From: Candidatus Roseilinea sp.
GTDB lineage: Bacteria > Chloroflexota > Anaerolineae > J036 > Brachytrichaceae
Length of the DNA stretch: 56,430 nt
NCBI GenBank assembly: GCA_025055235.1
Contig: JANWYN010000142.1
Location: 1-56,430 of the forward strand
Direction: 5' to 3'
A program made the translations under genes and the position numbers. The notes beneath the pieces are model-generated. The model was not told the origin of the DNA and ran no database searches. It saw nothing but the letters and a program-made list of their open reading frames with translations. Of the stretch, positions 1 through 10,409 are shown piece by piece; position 1 is the first letter of the stretch; each line of letters starts with the position of its first letter.

Positions 1-654
1 CTAACGACGGGTGAGACGTGGCGCGTCGTGGGCGAATACCTCAAGGCACATGGGCGCGCCGCACGCTACAACCTATTCTTCTATTCGCACCTGCCCGGCG
101 CGATGGCGGCGCGGGCCGGCTTGATCAACGCGCAGCGCTACCGCGAGCGCTGGTTCGAGGACATGACTGCGCTGCTCGCCGGATTGTCTCGCGCGCAGAT
201 CGAAGACCTGGTGCGCGCCATCGCCGATGAGCTCTGGCGCGCACGGCGCGTGGACATCATCGCCGAGTTGGAGAGACACCGCGCCGCCGGCGCGCGCATT
301 CTGATTGCCTCCGGCACATATCAGCAGGCGGCAGCGGCCTTTGCCGCGCGCATCGGCGCCGAGGCGATCGGCACGCCGATCCAGTTCGACGGCGCAGGCC
401 GTGCCACCGGCCGGCTCGATGGCGTCGTCTCCACGGGCGAGGTCAAGGCGGCACGCGTGCGCGACTGGCTGCACGGCGATGCGCTGCTGGCGGCCTATGG
501 CGACACCGAGGGCGACATCCCGATGCTGCGCATGGCGGCACAGCCGGTCGCCGTTTACCCCGATGCAGTGCTGCGCGCCGAGGCCGTCAAACGCGGTTGG
601 CGCATCATCGAGTCGCAGGCCGAGCCTAGGGGTAAGTCTCCCGCAGCCAACTGA
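1..654 (+). CDS. HAD-IB family phosphatase, 5' end cut by window edge
   Basis: The reading frame is open from base 1 and its first residues read LTTGETWR, which fits the stretch just after the DxDGT nucleophile motif of SerB-like HAD-IB hydrolases; the nucleophile itself lies outside the window. A lysine region (STGEVKA) and the acidic motif YGDTEGDIPML near the C-terminus match HAD motifs III and IV, where Mg2+ is bound. The Rossmann-like segment ILIASGTY carries motif II (Ser/Thr). The family removes phosphate from small molecules such as phosphoserine or phospholipid headgroup precursors; the substrate cannot be told here. The stop codon overlaps the end of the convergent protease gene by 29 bases. 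A GTG at 28 could be mistaken for a start, but upstream coding continues. Confidence 0.85.
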   Translation, partial: LTTGETWRVVGEYLKAHGRAARYNLFFYSHLPGAMAARAGLINAQRYRERWFEDMTALLAGLSRAQIEDLVRAIADELWRARRVDIIAELERHRAAGARILIASGTYQQAAAAFAARIGAEAIGTPIQFDGAGRATGRLDGVVSTGEVKAARVRDWLHGDALLAAYGDTEGDIPMLRMAAQPVAVYPDAVLRAEAVKRGWRIIESQAEPRGKSPAAN

Positions 655-2023
655 TCCAACCCAACACGGCCGGCGTGATGCGCCGGACGAGGTTCGGGTA
701 ATTGTCGCCTGCGCTGCACGTCTGGCAGTTTTGCCAGCTCACGACGGCGCTGACGCGGGGCGTGTCTTTTCCGTGGGTTGGGCTGAAGCGGTAATGATAG
801 ATCGGGCTGCCGCTGTGCCCGCGACTGAGGTCGCACGAGACTGAGTGCGCGCGATACCATCCGTTTGGGGCCTGATAGTAGTAATCGCCGATTTCACACA
901 GATTTGTGTCGCCATACAACCGCGCAACCTGGCAGTTGGCCGGTTTCTCGGGATAATCCTCTTTGCAGCTAGGATAGCCACGATTGTAATGACTGCGCTC
1001 TTTCACATCGCTGGCAGTAAATGCGCCATAGCCCATCCAGCCGGTCTGGTTGCCCAACTTGTCGAGCATGAGCACCAGCCCGATGTCCCACTGCACCTTG
1101 TTCTGCTTGGTGTCGGGCGTGCTCGGGTCGAGCCAGGGATCGGGCACGATATACCAAGCCTCACTGCCGGGGGGTGGATTGGGCGTCATTTGCGAGAAGC
1201 CGTATGGCGCGACATTCACGCCGTCACGCGCCGGCGTCAGTCTGCGCTGTTTCCAATTGCTCGTGCGGAAGTCCACCAGGCAGTGCGCGGCGGTGATCAG
1301 GTGGCGCGGGCCGATCAGCGTCATCGTGCAGCGCGACTGCTCGCCGTTTGGCCATGAGCTGGATTGAGTGATCGTCCGAAATGGCCATTTCGTCGTCGGC
1401 GTAAGAAGGACGCGCGTGTCCACGCCGTTGCTCCAACCGGCAGGTTGGAAATCCGGCGCGCCCAATAGCGATGCTGTGCTCGACCCGCCAGCCGCTCGGA
1501 TCGTGATCGGCAGGTAGTTCAGGAACATGCCCTCGATCGCGCCGAAGTCACCCGGCCCGCCGGCCTCGGTGAGCCCTGTGCGCTCGTGGCAGGCGTAGAT
1601 GTCCTTGAGCATCGTGTCGGACATCTTCACGCGGAATTCGAACTGGGTGCGCGTGTTGAAGATGCGCAGCGCCGCTGAGTCGAGGCGCGCTTCGTTCGCC
1701 GGCTGCTCGTCTGGATCGCGCGTGCCCGGCTCGGCGCCGCCCAAGCCGACGATTTCGTCGTCGTCAGACATCTTGCCTGCCCGCACGAACTCCACGGTGA
1801 GGTGCTGGTTGATCACGACAGGCGTCGAAGGCGGCGCGGTTCGGGAGATCACCTCTCTCAGCGCTGCCAAGTTGTAGGGATCACCGGCCAGGCAGGCATC
1901 GGTTGCATCACCGGCAGCGGGTGATATGGTGAAACCACTGGATGCTGCGGTGGGTGTAGCGAACGCAGTCAGTGTGGCGATCAAAAGAAGGGCGGTTGCA
2001 GATGCTCGTACTGATCTCAGCAT
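626..2023 (-). CDS. Secreted trypsin-fold serine protease, glutamyl endopeptidase-like
   Basis: The protein has 465 residues. The first ~27 are a Sec-type signal (MLRSVRASAT followed by a hydrophobic stretch ending TAAS). The catalytic triad is visible: His247 in LITAAHC, Asp313 in WDIGLVLM and Ser404 in GHSGSPIY. GHSGSP is typical of the V8/glutamyl endopeptidase branch of family S1. Residues 30-200 form an extra N-terminal region, perhaps a propeptide. Several cysteine pairs in the C-terminal half suggest disulfides, consistent with export. The gene converges on the HAD phosphatase gene and overlaps its end. A SARP-type regulator gene lies just upstream on the same strand, but regulation by it is only a guess. 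Confidence 0.85.
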   Translation of the reverse strand: MLRSVRASATALLLIATLTAFATPTAASSGFTISPAAGDATDACLAGDPYNLAALREVISRTAPPSTPVVINQHLTVEFVRAGKMSDDDEIVGLGGAEPGTRDPDEQPANEARLDSAALRIFNTRTQFEFRVKMSDTMLKDIYACHERTGLTEAGGPGDFGAIEGMFLNYLPITIRAAGGSSTASLLGAPDFQPAGWSNGVDTRVLLTPTTKWPFRTITQSSSWPNGEQSRCTMTLIGPRHLITAAHCLVDFRTSNWKQRRLTPARDGVNVAPYGFSQMTPNPPPGSEAWYIVPDPWLDPSTPDTKQNKVQWDIGLVLMLDKLGNQTGWMGYGAFTASDVKERSHYNRGYPSCKEDYPEKPANCQVARLYGDTNLCEIGDYYYQAPNGWYRAHSVSCDLSRGHSGSPIYHYRFSPTHGKDTPRVSAVVSWQNCQTCSAGDNYPNLVRRITPAVLGWISWLRETYP

Positions 2024-2078
2024 GCCCTGAACCTACAGCACGACCGCGTGTGCCAGCGTGTGTAGCGTGCGTAGTGGG

Positions 2079-3923
2079 CTACGTCAGCCGCAGCGGTTCG
2101 ATCACGCCTCGCTCGAACGCTCGTGTGATGTGCCGGTTGAGGAAGTAGCCTAGGCAGCATGCGCGCAGATCGGCCGGCAGCGGTGCGACGAATTGCATTA
2201 GTGCGTCGTGCGCGCGCTTCAGCGCCTTGCGGGCCGGGGCGGCCTGGCCGGCGGCTGCCAAGGCCTCAGCGTGCGCCATTGAGACGTGCTGCGCCTCCCA
2301 TGGATATGGAAATACGGCGAGCGCATCCAGCCGCGACGTTGCTTCGGTCGCGTCTTCGAGCGCAGATGCAACCTGCCCGTTCGCCAAATGCGCGCGCGCA
2401 CGCCAGGCCAGATCCAGGGTCGTGCTGGCAAATTCGCCGCTGTCTTGTCGCATGGCGAAGGCTTGGTCGAACCATTTGACCGCCTCGGCTGGTTGATTCT
2501 TGACCAGCGCCAGGCGACCCATGTTCTGGACATACCACGCCACCAGCCAGGCATCGTTGCGCGACTGTGCTTCGGCCAGACCGTTGCGCACGTTCGCTTC
2601 CAGCTCATCCCATCGTCGCTCCATCCACAATGCGCCGGCCAGCATGTAAGAGCAGCGACCTGCTAGAACGGGATCGTGTGCGCGTTGCGCGGCAGCCAGG
2701 CCGTCGGTCGCCGCTGCGCGCAGATTGACGACGTTGCGCACAGCCTGCCAGGCAACTGCGTGGATGAACTGAGCGCGCGCAAGCACCACGTCGTTGCATG
2801 CCTGCTTGGCAATCGCGATGGCCTGATTCAGTTGGGCGAAGGTCGCTGCCATGTCGCCTGACTGCAGGTGGACCTGCGCTAGCGCGCTCAGGCACCAGGC
2901 CTCGCTCGACTGATCGTGATTCTCGCGATAGAGTTCGCGCGCCTGTTGTAGGCGTGGCAACGCCAGCGCCGGCTGCCCGCGCGTGAGATGCACTTGCGCC
3001 ATTAGGCGCAGGCAGTTCGCCTCGCCGGCGGTGGCCGAGTGCGCAGCGTAGAGCGCATATGCGCGCTCCAGCTCGATGAGCGCCTCGGTGTATGCGGCAG
3101 CAGCGAAGAGTTGCTCGGCGCGCCGGTGTCGGTAGTTGGCCAGGCTGTTGATCGGGTCTACAGCCGGTTCGATGGACGCCAGAGCCGCTGAGCGCTGATG
3201 CGCCAGGGCGTCGCGCAGTTGGATGAGTTCGGCTGAGGGTGATACGCCGAGTTCGCGTCGCAGCAAGGCGCGCGCCCGATCGAACTGGTCGAGCGCAGCT
3301 TCGCGCTGACCCATCGCCGCAAGGATGCGCATTTGATGCATATGTCCCCGCTCCATCAGCGGCTCATGGTGCGTCAGCGCTGTCGCGTAGCGCAACGCCT
3401 GCTGCCAGTTGCGGGATGCAGTTGCCCGCTGGATCAGCTCGTCCAACACGCGCACGCGTAAGCTGCGATAGCGCGCTCGCTGCCCTAGCAGCCACAAGTC
3501 GAACTCGGGCGCATCGTCCAGCGCGAGGTGCTCGGCGAACTCGCCGCGAACCAGTGCGGCTGCGTCCTGCAGGTTGGGCGTAGCGATCTCCTCTACCGGT
3601 CGGCTCAGTATGTGCTCGAACTGCGCGCAGTCCACATCGCATCGCTGGCCGAGTTGAATGGCGTCGCCTTGGTTGAGCAGAATGTGTGGGCCGAGGTGGC
3701 GGCGGATGTAACTAATGTGCCAGCGCAGGGCTTCGCGCGGATCGTTCGAAGAGGAGAAAAGCAGGTCGCATAGCGCCCGGCGGTGCTGCATAGCGCGTTG
3801 CACTGCAAGGTAAGCCAGCAGTGCCCAGGCTTTGCGGCTGAGCTTGACCGGCGTTGCCCCACGCTGCGCCTGTGGCGCACCGAGCAGCTCCAGGCGCACA
3901 CCGAGATTCGCGTCAATTCCCAA
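2079..3923 (-). CDS. SARP/BTAD-type transcriptional regulator with TPR region
   Basis: This 614-residue protein begins with an OmpR-like winged helix (about residues 10-95, RLELLGAPQAQ then KLSRKAWALLAYLA). A bacterial transcriptional activation domain follows (about 100-245, with the typical GEFAEHL and LGVSPSAELIQLRDAL). The rest, about 260-600, is helical TPR-like repeats. Unlike AfsR it has no NB-ARC or AAA ATPase module between BTAD and TPRs. Such proteins activate nearby genes, and the TPRs probably bind a partner or ligand. The start is uncertain: the first in-frame start is TTG, and a GTG eight codons on (3899) is an alternative; neither has a clear ribosome site. It lies 40 bases after the Sir2 gene on the same strand and may be cotranscribed with it. 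Confidence 0.82.
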   Translation of the reverse strand: MGIDANLGVRLELLGAPQAQRGATPVKLSRKAWALLAYLAVQRAMQHRRALCDLLFSSSNDPREALRWHISYIRRHLGPHILLNQGDAIQLGQRCDVDCAQFEHILSRPVEEIATPNLQDAAALVRGEFAEHLALDDAPEFDLWLLGQRARYRSLRVRVLDELIQRATASRNWQQALRYATALTHHEPLMERGHMHQMRILAAMGQREAALDQFDRARALLRRELGVSPSAELIQLRDALAHQRSAALASIEPAVDPINSLANYRHRRAEQLFAAAAYTEALIELERAYALYAAHSATAGEANCLRLMAQVHLTRGQPALALPRLQQARELYRENHDQSSEAWCLSALAQVHLQSGDMAATFAQLNQAIAIAKQACNDVVLARAQFIHAVAWQAVRNVVNLRAAATDGLAAAQRAHDPVLAGRCSYMLAGALWMERRWDELEANVRNGLAEAQSRNDAWLVAWYVQNMGRLALVKNQPAEAVKWFDQAFAMRQDSGEFASTTLDLAWRARAHLANGQVASALEDATEATSRLDALAVFPYPWEAQHVSMAHAEALAAAGQAAPARKALKRAHDALMQFVAPLPADLRACCLGYFLNRHITRAFERGVIEPLRLT

Positions 3924-3963
3924 CGCGTCGCATTTTATTCGGGCGGTGTTGATCGAAGCGCCA

Positions 3964-4698
3964 TCAACCCCACGCGGCGCTCACCAAGGCCGGCAGCACT
4001 TCGCCTGACTTGCCATGGATCGCGTAGGCGTTCGGCGACCACTCGGTCTTCACGTCGAGGTTAATGGTGACTACCGTGGCAAGTGCGCGCCGGGCGATGC
4101 GGGGCAGCGATGCGGCCGGCTCGACCAGCCCGGACGTGCCGACCGAGAAGAAGACGTCGCACGTCTGCGCCGCCTCGAGTGCGACCCGGTAGGCCTGCGC
4201 CGGCAAACACTCGCCGAACCACACCACATCAGGGCGCAGCAGGCCGCCGCACGATGCGCAAGTCGGAATCTCTCCCTCGGGGAGAGGGCCGGAGTGCGGG
4301 GTCTCGCACGCGAAGCACTTGTAGCGCCGGATGTTGCCGTGCAGCTCGATCACGTTGCGGCTGCCGGCCAATTGGTGCAGGCCATCTACGTTTTGTGTGA
4401 TCAGCGTGAATTGCGGCGCGTGCCGCTCCATCTCCACCAAGGCGAAGTGGCCGGGGTTTGGCTGCGCACGCTCGACCAATGTCCGCCGCCACGCATACCA
4501 CTCCCATACCAGCTTCGGGTTGCGCCGGAAGGCTTCCGGTGTCGCCAGCTCCTCAGGATCGAACTGCGCCCACAAGCCGGTCTGCGCGTCGCGGAAGGTC
4601 GGCACGCCGCTCTCGGCGCTCGCGCCGGCGCCGGTGAGCACGGCGATGTGTTGGGCAGCGCGCAGTGCTTCGAGCAGATCCGAAGGAAACTTCATCAT
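3964..4698 (-). CDS. Sir2-family NAD-dependent protein deacylase
   Basis: Sirtuins remove acyl groups from lysine using NAD+, giving nicotinamide and O-acyl-ADP-ribose. All core motifs are present: GAGASAESGVPTFR for NAD binding, TQNVDGLH with the catalytic His in ELHGN, and the zinc ribbon CFAC...CASC. The LRPDVVWFGE motif and the FFSVGTSG loop follow. The length of 244 residues is normal for class III/U bacterial sirtuins. The start is the first of two adjacent ATGs (4698 or 4695); an upstream extension would read through the repeat array at 4707-4796 and is unlikely. The zinc ribbon contains the peptide HSGPLPEGE, encoded by a dispersed palindromic repeat, see the repeat at 4269-4300. Confidence 0.93.
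   Translation of the reverse strand: MMKFPSDLLEALRAAQHIAVLTGAGASAESGVPTFRDAQTGLWAQFDPEELATPEAFRRNPKLVWEWYAWRRTLVERAQPNPGHFALVEMERHAPQFTLITQNVDGLHQLAGSRNVIELHGNIRRYKCFACETPHSGPLPEGEIPTCASCGGLLRPDVVWFGECLPAQAYRVALEAAQTCDVFFSVGTSGLVEPAASLPRIARRALATVVTINLDVKTEWSPNAYAIHGKSGEVLPALVSAAWG
4269..4300 (-). repeat. Dispersed palindromic repeat inside the Sir2 gene
   Basis: CTCTCCC-TCG-GGGAGAG forms a 7-bp hairpin (4270-4286) followed by GGCCGGAGTGCGGG. This core resembles a repeat found in many bacterial genomes that is translated as SPLPEGE or GERAGVRG depending on frame. Here it is read in frame as HSGPLPEGE between the two zinc-binding CxxC pairs of the sirtuin. Confidence 0.6.
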
Positions 4699-4706
4699 TA
4701 TTGCAC

Positions 4707-4796
4707 AAGACGCTAGACGCAAGACGCAGAACGTAAGACGCAAAACGTTAAAAGCGTAACGTGCCAACGTGCAACCTGCCAACCTGCCAACGTATC
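4707..4796. repeat. Two adjacent short tandem arrays (7-mers then 7/8-mers)
   Basis: Positions 4707-4748 are six consecutive heptamers close to AAGACGC (AAGACGC, TAGACGC, AAGACGC, AGAACGT, AAGACGC, AAAACGT). After a short junction, 4758-4796 are five units close to AACCTGCC. The array fills the gap between the Sir2 start and the aldo/keto reductase stop and overlaps the latter stop codon. Confidence 0.8.
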
Positions 4797-5769
4797 ACTC
4801 CCACGCCGTCGCGTCGTTCAGCACTTGGATCTCTTCGGCGCTCAGGCGATAGCCGGCTGCGCCCAGCGCCTCTTGCAGTTGCTGCACGGTATTCGCCCCG
4901 ATGATCGGCGCAGTGATCACCGGGTTGCTCAGCAGCCAGGCCAGCGCCGTCTGGGCGATAGTCTTGCCGTGCGCCTGGCCGATCGCCTCAAGCTTCTCGA
5001 TGACACGCTGGCCCATCTCGCTCTCGGCGTATTGGCGGATGCGTTCGCTGCCCTCGCCGCGCGAGCCGGCGGGGATCGGTTGCCCCTTGCGATACTTGCC
5101 GGTGAGGAAGCCGCCGGCCAGCGGGCTATACGGGATCACGCCGATCTGCTGGTCTTTGCACAACGGCATCAGCTCGCGCTCGAATTCGGCGCGGTGCATC
5201 AGGTTGTAGTGCGGCTGCAGCGACTCGAAGCGCACCAGGTTACGCACGTCGCTCACCCACAGCGACTTCATCAGCCACCAAGCCGGATAGTTGCTCGCGC
5301 CGATGTAGCGCACCTTGCCCGCCGACACAAAATCGTCCAGTGTGCGCAGCGTCTCCTCGTGCGGCGTGTCGTAGTCCGGCCAGTGAATTTGATACAAGTC
5401 CACGTAGTCGGTCTGCAGCCGGATCAGGCTGTCCTCGAGCGCCTTGGTCAGGTGTGCCCGCGACGCGCCCTGATCGTTCGGCGCATTGCCCATGGGCGAG
5501 CGGCCCTTCGTGGCGATGATAACCTGGTCGCGCGGGATGTTGTTGGATTTGATCCACTTGCCGATCACCATTTCGGCGGTGCCGCCGGGGTTGCCGGGCG
5601 CCCAGCGCGAGTAGATGTCGGCGGTGTCGAGGAAGTTGCCGCCGGCCTCGCGAAAAGCCGAGAGCACGTCGAACGATGTTTTCTCGTCTGAAGTCCACAG
5701 GAAGGTCATCGTGCCCAGGCACAGTTCGCTGACTTTGAGGCCGGTTCTGCCGAGTTTGCGGTATTCCAT
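4795..5769 (-). CDS. Aldo/keto reductase
   Basis: The protein is an (alpha/beta)8-barrel NADPH-dependent oxidoreductase that reduces aldehydes or ketones. It opens with YRKLGRTGLKVSELCLGTM, typical of AKR family members. The catalytic tetrad is visible as Asp and Tyr in LDTADIYSRW, Lys in IIATKGR and His in YQIHWPD. The cofactor-binding end reads PIIGANTVQQL. About 324 residues is a normal length. I chose the ATG at 5769 (MEYRKLG) because the family begins there; an ATG at 5793 adds eight residues and repeats the peptide MEY. The stop codon lies in the edge of the tandem array at 4707-4796. The substrate is not predictable. Confidence 0.9.
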   Translation of the reverse strand: MEYRKLGRTGLKVSELCLGTMTFLWTSDEKTSFDVLSAFREAGGNFLDTADIYSRWAPGNPGGTAEMVIGKWIKSNNIPRDQVIIATKGRSPMGNAPNDQGASRAHLTKALEDSLIRLQTDYVDLYQIHWPDYDTPHEETLRTLDDFVSAGKVRYIGASNYPAWWLMKSLWVSDVRNLVRFESLQPHYNLMHRAEFERELMPLCKDQQIGVIPYSPLAGGFLTGKYRKGQPIPAGSRGEGSERIRQYAESEMGQRVIEKLEAIGQAHGKTIAQTALAWLLSNPVITAPIIGANTVQQLQEALGAAGYRLSAEEIQVLNDATAWE

Positions 5770-5795
5770 GACGCCATTATCGGCGTATTCCACAT

Positions 5796-5853
5796 CCCCT
5801 ACTCCCTACTCCCGACTCTTAAGATCAGCAGTCGGGAGTGGGGAGTCGGGAGT
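5796..5853. repeat. Heptamer inverted repeat (GGGAGTN type)
   Basis: The left arm (5796-5818) is built of ACTCCCN heptamers. The right arm (about 5830-5852) is built of GTCGGGA and GTGGGGA heptamers. The arms pair at about 20 of 22 positions with an 11-base loop. The element lies between the aldo/keto reductase and the ALDH gene, which are on the same strand, so the hairpin could affect readthrough between them. Confidence 0.8.
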
Positions 5854-5866
5854 CAGCACGCGCGCC

Positions 5867-7405
5867 TCACGCTTCGAACTTGATGCCCTGCGCCAGCGGC
5901 AGCTCGCGCGAGTAGTTAATGGTGTTGGTCTGCCGGCGCATATAGGCCTTCCAGGCGTCCGAGCCGGACTCGCGCCCGCCGCCGGTGTCCTTCTCGCCGC
6001 CGAACGCTCCGCCGATCTCCGCGCCCGACGTGCCGATGTTGACGTTGGCGATGCCGCAGTCCGAGCCGGCAGCGGAGAGGAACTGCTCGCTGGCGCGCAG
6101 GCTGTTCGTGAAGATGGCCGACGACAGCCCCTGCGGCACTTCGTTGTTCAGGTAGATGGCGTGGTCAAGCGTCTCGTATTCGACCAGATACAAAATCGGG
6201 GCGAAGGTCTCACGCCGGACGATTGGCGTCTGCCAGGGCATCTTGATGAGGGTCGGCTCGACGAAGTTGGGGCCGATGTCCGGCCGCGTGCGCCCGCCGG
6301 CCAAAATCTCGCCGCCTTGTGCCGTCGCCTCTTGCAGCGCGTCGCAGTAACGTTGAACAGCCTGCGGCGTGGCCAACGGGCCGACCAGCGTGTCCGGCGC
6401 GAGTGGATCGCCCATGCGTTGGCTGGCTTGCGCGTAGGCGTGCTGCAGGCGGCGGGTCAGCTCCGGCGCGATGGACTTGTGCACGATCAGCCGGCGGGTG
6501 GTGGTGCAACGCTGGCCGGCCGTGCCCACTGCGCCGAACACGATCGCCCGCACGGCCAGGTCGAGGTCGGCGTCCTCGGTCACGATGATGGCGTTGTTGC
6601 CGCCCAGTTCCAGGATGGTGCGCCCCAGCCGGCGCGCGACGGTCTCGGCCACGTGCCGGCCTACTGCCGTCGAGCCGGTGAACGAGATCAGCGGCAGCCG
6701 CGCGTCATTCAACATCGCCTCGCTCACCGTCTCGTTCGGCCCGATCACCAGGTTGAAGACGCCGTGTGCGCCGTGATCGGCGGCCACGCGGTTGCAGATG
6801 TGCTGCACGGCGATCGCGCACAGCGGCGTGAGCAGCGACGGCTTCCACACCACCGTGTCGCCGCAGACTGCGGCAATAGCCGCGTTCCACGACCACACCG
6901 CCACGGGGAAGTTGAACGCGGTGATCACGCCGACCGGCCCAAGTGGGTGCCATTGCTCATACATGCGGTGCGCCGGCCGCTCCGAGTGCATCGTCAAGCC
7001 GTAGAGCTGGCGCGAGAGGCCGACGGCGAAGTCGCAGATGTCAATCATCTCCTGCACCTCGCCGTGCCCTTCGACGCGGATCTTGCCCATCTCCAGCGAG
7101 ACCAAATCGCCCAGCGGCTCTTTCAATTCGCGCAGCGCGTTCCCTAGATCGCGGATCATCTCGCCGCGCTTGGGAGCCGGGCGCAGCCGCCACTCCATGA
7201 ATGCATTCTGCGCCTGCCGGACGACCACGTCGTAGCTGGCCGGCGTCGCTTGGATCACGCAGGCGATCGGCTCGTTGGTCGTCGGGTTGTAGGAGACCAA
7301 TTCGCCGCCGTCGCGGTCGTTGATCCAATGGCCGTCGCCGCATGCGCCGAAGTTGACCTCGCGCAGCCCCAGTTTGTCGAGGAGGGAAGCGTGTCTGGCT
7401 GTCAT
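5867..7405 (-). CDS. ALDH7 (antiquitin-type) aldehyde dehydrogenase
   Basis: This NAD(P)-dependent aldehyde dehydrogenase has about 512 residues. The nucleotide fold is at AFNFPVAVWSWN and GFNLVIG-type segments. The general base is in LELGGNNAI and the catalytic Cys in GTAGQRCTTTRRL. The C-terminal NVNIGTSGAEIGGAFGGEK and the RESGSDAWKAYMRR tail are characteristic of the antiquitin group, which oxidises alpha-aminoadipic semialdehyde/piperideine-6-carboxylate in lysine catabolism. That substrate is inferred from family resemblance only; no other lysine-degradation gene is in the window. The start was set at the ATG at 7405 (MTARHASLL), because upstream residues look unlike the family. Confidence 0.9.
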   Translation of the reverse strand: MTARHASLLDKLGLREVNFGACGDGHWINDRDGGELVSYNPTTNEPIACVIQATPASYDVVVRQAQNAFMEWRLRPAPKRGEMIRDLGNALRELKEPLGDLVSLEMGKIRVEGHGEVQEMIDICDFAVGLSRQLYGLTMHSERPAHRMYEQWHPLGPVGVITAFNFPVAVWSWNAAIAAVCGDTVVWKPSLLTPLCAIAVQHICNRVAADHGAHGVFNLVIGPNETVSEAMLNDARLPLISFTGSTAVGRHVAETVARRLGRTILELGGNNAIIVTEDADLDLAVRAIVFGAVGTAGQRCTTTRRLIVHKSIAPELTRRLQHAYAQASQRMGDPLAPDTLVGPLATPQAVQRYCDALQEATAQGGEILAGGRTRPDIGPNFVEPTLIKMPWQTPIVRRETFAPILYLVEYETLDHAIYLNNEVPQGLSSAIFTNSLRASEQFLSAAGSDCGIANVNIGTSGAEIGGAFGGEKDTGGGRESGSDAWKAYMRRQTNTINYSRELPLAQGIKFEA

Positions 7406-7476
7406 GGCTGATCGGAAGTTTACAATCGGCGTGCGATCTCGATAGCGTGAGCGCGCAGCTGATTCCATTACCACCC

Positions 7477-8946
7477 ATGAAGCGATCCATCCGTTTATCC
7501 CTTGCCACGCTGGTCGTCGTGATGGCGGCCTGCGCTGTGCCGGTGTCTTCCCCGCCGGCCGCGCCGGCCGGTTTGCCCGATGGCCAGCGCTGGTTGCGCC
7601 ATCTGAACGAAGAACTGCTGCCGTTCTGGACGAGCGAGGCCGCGCTCGGCGATCCGCTCGGCAACTTCCCCTCCGTACGCTGCAACGATGGCGGGCGGGT
7701 GGATTGGGCCAACCCCTGTCCGGAGGTCGGCCGCAACCCGTGGCTGATGATGAACCGCAACTACGTGGTGGCCATGTCGCGGCAGACCTACGGCTATGGC
7801 GTCGCCTTCCACCTGACTGGCGACCCGCGCTACCTGCGCTATGCCAAGGCCGGTGTGGACTATCTGCGGCGCAACGCCTTCGACCGGCAGACCGGCAGCG
7901 CGTTCGCCTATCGGGACAACGAGACGGGCGCCTGGGGGCCGGAGCCGGCCTATCGCAACCCGCAGGAACTGGCCTACGCGCTGCTCGGCGTCGGCTTCTA
8001 CTATTACCTCACCCGCGACCCCGAAGTGCTGCCCGACATCCTGAAGGCGAAGGACTACATCTTCAAGCGCTACTACAACCCGAAACTCAACGCACTGCAG
8101 TGGATGCTCGAATCCACCGGCGATGCGCAGGCGACCGACAAGCGCTTGACGGCGCAGCTCGACCAGTTGAACGCTTATATGGTCCTGCTCACGCCGCTGT
8201 TGCCGGAGCCGCAGCGCACCGAGTGGAAGCAGGACATGGCACGGCTGGCGCGCATCCTGATTGACGAGTTCTACTCGCCGGAGGACAACCTGTTCTTCCT
8301 GCGGGTCAACGCGCCGGAGGAGAAAAGTTCGCGCGTCGCGGAGACCGACTTCGGCCACACCATCAAGGCGTTCTGGATGATTCGTTTCGTCGGCCAGATA
8401 ACCGGCCAGCCCGATCTGGTCGAGTTCGCCGAGGCCAACGGCGCGCGCGTCCTGGAGCGCGCCTTCCTCGCCGATACGGGCTCGTGGGCGTCGTATGTCC
8501 GCAAGGGCGGCGCGCTGAACCCCGACAAGGAGTGGTGGATCTACGCCGAGTTGAACCAGTTCGCGGCGACGATGGCGCTGAAGGATCCGGCGTATGCGCG
8601 CTATCTTCCGCCGGCGACCGACTACTACTTCACGCACTTCGTGGATCACGCGCACGGCGAGGTGTGGACGGCGCTGGACGCGCGCACGAATCGCCCGCCG
8701 GTGGATGCTATGCCCAAAGCCTGGCCGTGGAAGAGCGCGTATCACTCCTTCGAGCACGCGCTCGTGGGCTACATCGCGGCGCAGCAGCTCTACGGCGCGC
8801 CGGTCGTGCTGTATTACGCCTTCGACCAGACGCCGGACAGCACGACGATTCACCCGTACTTCTTCCGCGCGCGGGCGTTCCGGCTCGACGTGCGCGTCGA
8901 AGACGGCCTGGCAATCTACCGCGTCGAGTTCAGCGGGGTGAGGTAG
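7477..8946 (+). CDS. Lipoprotein of the N-acylglucosamine 2-epimerase (AGE) fold
   Basis: The start MKRSIRLSLATL gives a lipoprotein signal with lipid-attached Cys19 in MAAC; a proline/alanine linker follows. The rest (about residues 45-480) has the helical pattern of an (alpha/alpha)6 barrel: repeated aromatic-rich helices, YGYGVAFHLTGDPRYL, DFGHTIKAFWM with a His in the position of the AGE-fold catalytic His, and YHSFEHALVGY near the end. AGE-fold enzymes epimerise or isomerise sugars such as N-acetylglucosamine, mannose or cellobiose. An exported lipoprotein form is unusual, since most AGE enzymes are cytoplasmic. The GPH-type sugar symporter gene follows 88 bases later, suggesting a two-gene carbohydrate processing and uptake unit. 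The exact substrate is unknown. Confidence 0.8.
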   Translation: MKRSIRLSLATLVVVMAACAVPVSSPPAAPAGLPDGQRWLRHLNEELLPFWTSEAALGDPLGNFPSVRCNDGGRVDWANPCPEVGRNPWLMMNRNYVVAMSRQTYGYGVAFHLTGDPRYLRYAKAGVDYLRRNAFDRQTGSAFAYRDNETGAWGPEPAYRNPQELAYALLGVGFYYYLTRDPEVLPDILKAKDYIFKRYYNPKLNALQWMLESTGDAQATDKRLTAQLDQLNAYMVLLTPLLPEPQRTEWKQDMARLARILIDEFYSPEDNLFFLRVNAPEEKSSRVAETDFGHTIKAFWMIRFVGQITGQPDLVEFAEANGARVLERAFLADTGSWASYVRKGGALNPDKEWWIYAELNQFAATMALKDPAYARYLPPATDYYFTHFVDHAHGEVWTALDARTNRPPVDAMPKAWPWKSAYHSFEHALVGYIAAQQLYGAPVVLYYAFDQTPDSTTIHPYFFRARAFRLDVRVEDGLAIYRVEFSGVR

Positions 8947-9034
8947 TGGCGCCCGACGCCCTTGCCCTCTGTGCGCCCCTCCGCATACACTTCGCCCAAC
9001 TTGCAGATACGCCGACGCCATCGAAGGACGACGC

Positions 9035-10363
<1,329 letters not shown>

Positions 10364-10409
10364 GCCATTCACAACCCATGCCCGCGTAAGCGCATGGAAG
10401 GCGCTATGC

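Noticed and set aside
4707..4796. CRISPR array
   Set aside because: Units are 7-8 bases with no spacers and no cas genes are present; the same holds for the other short arrays.
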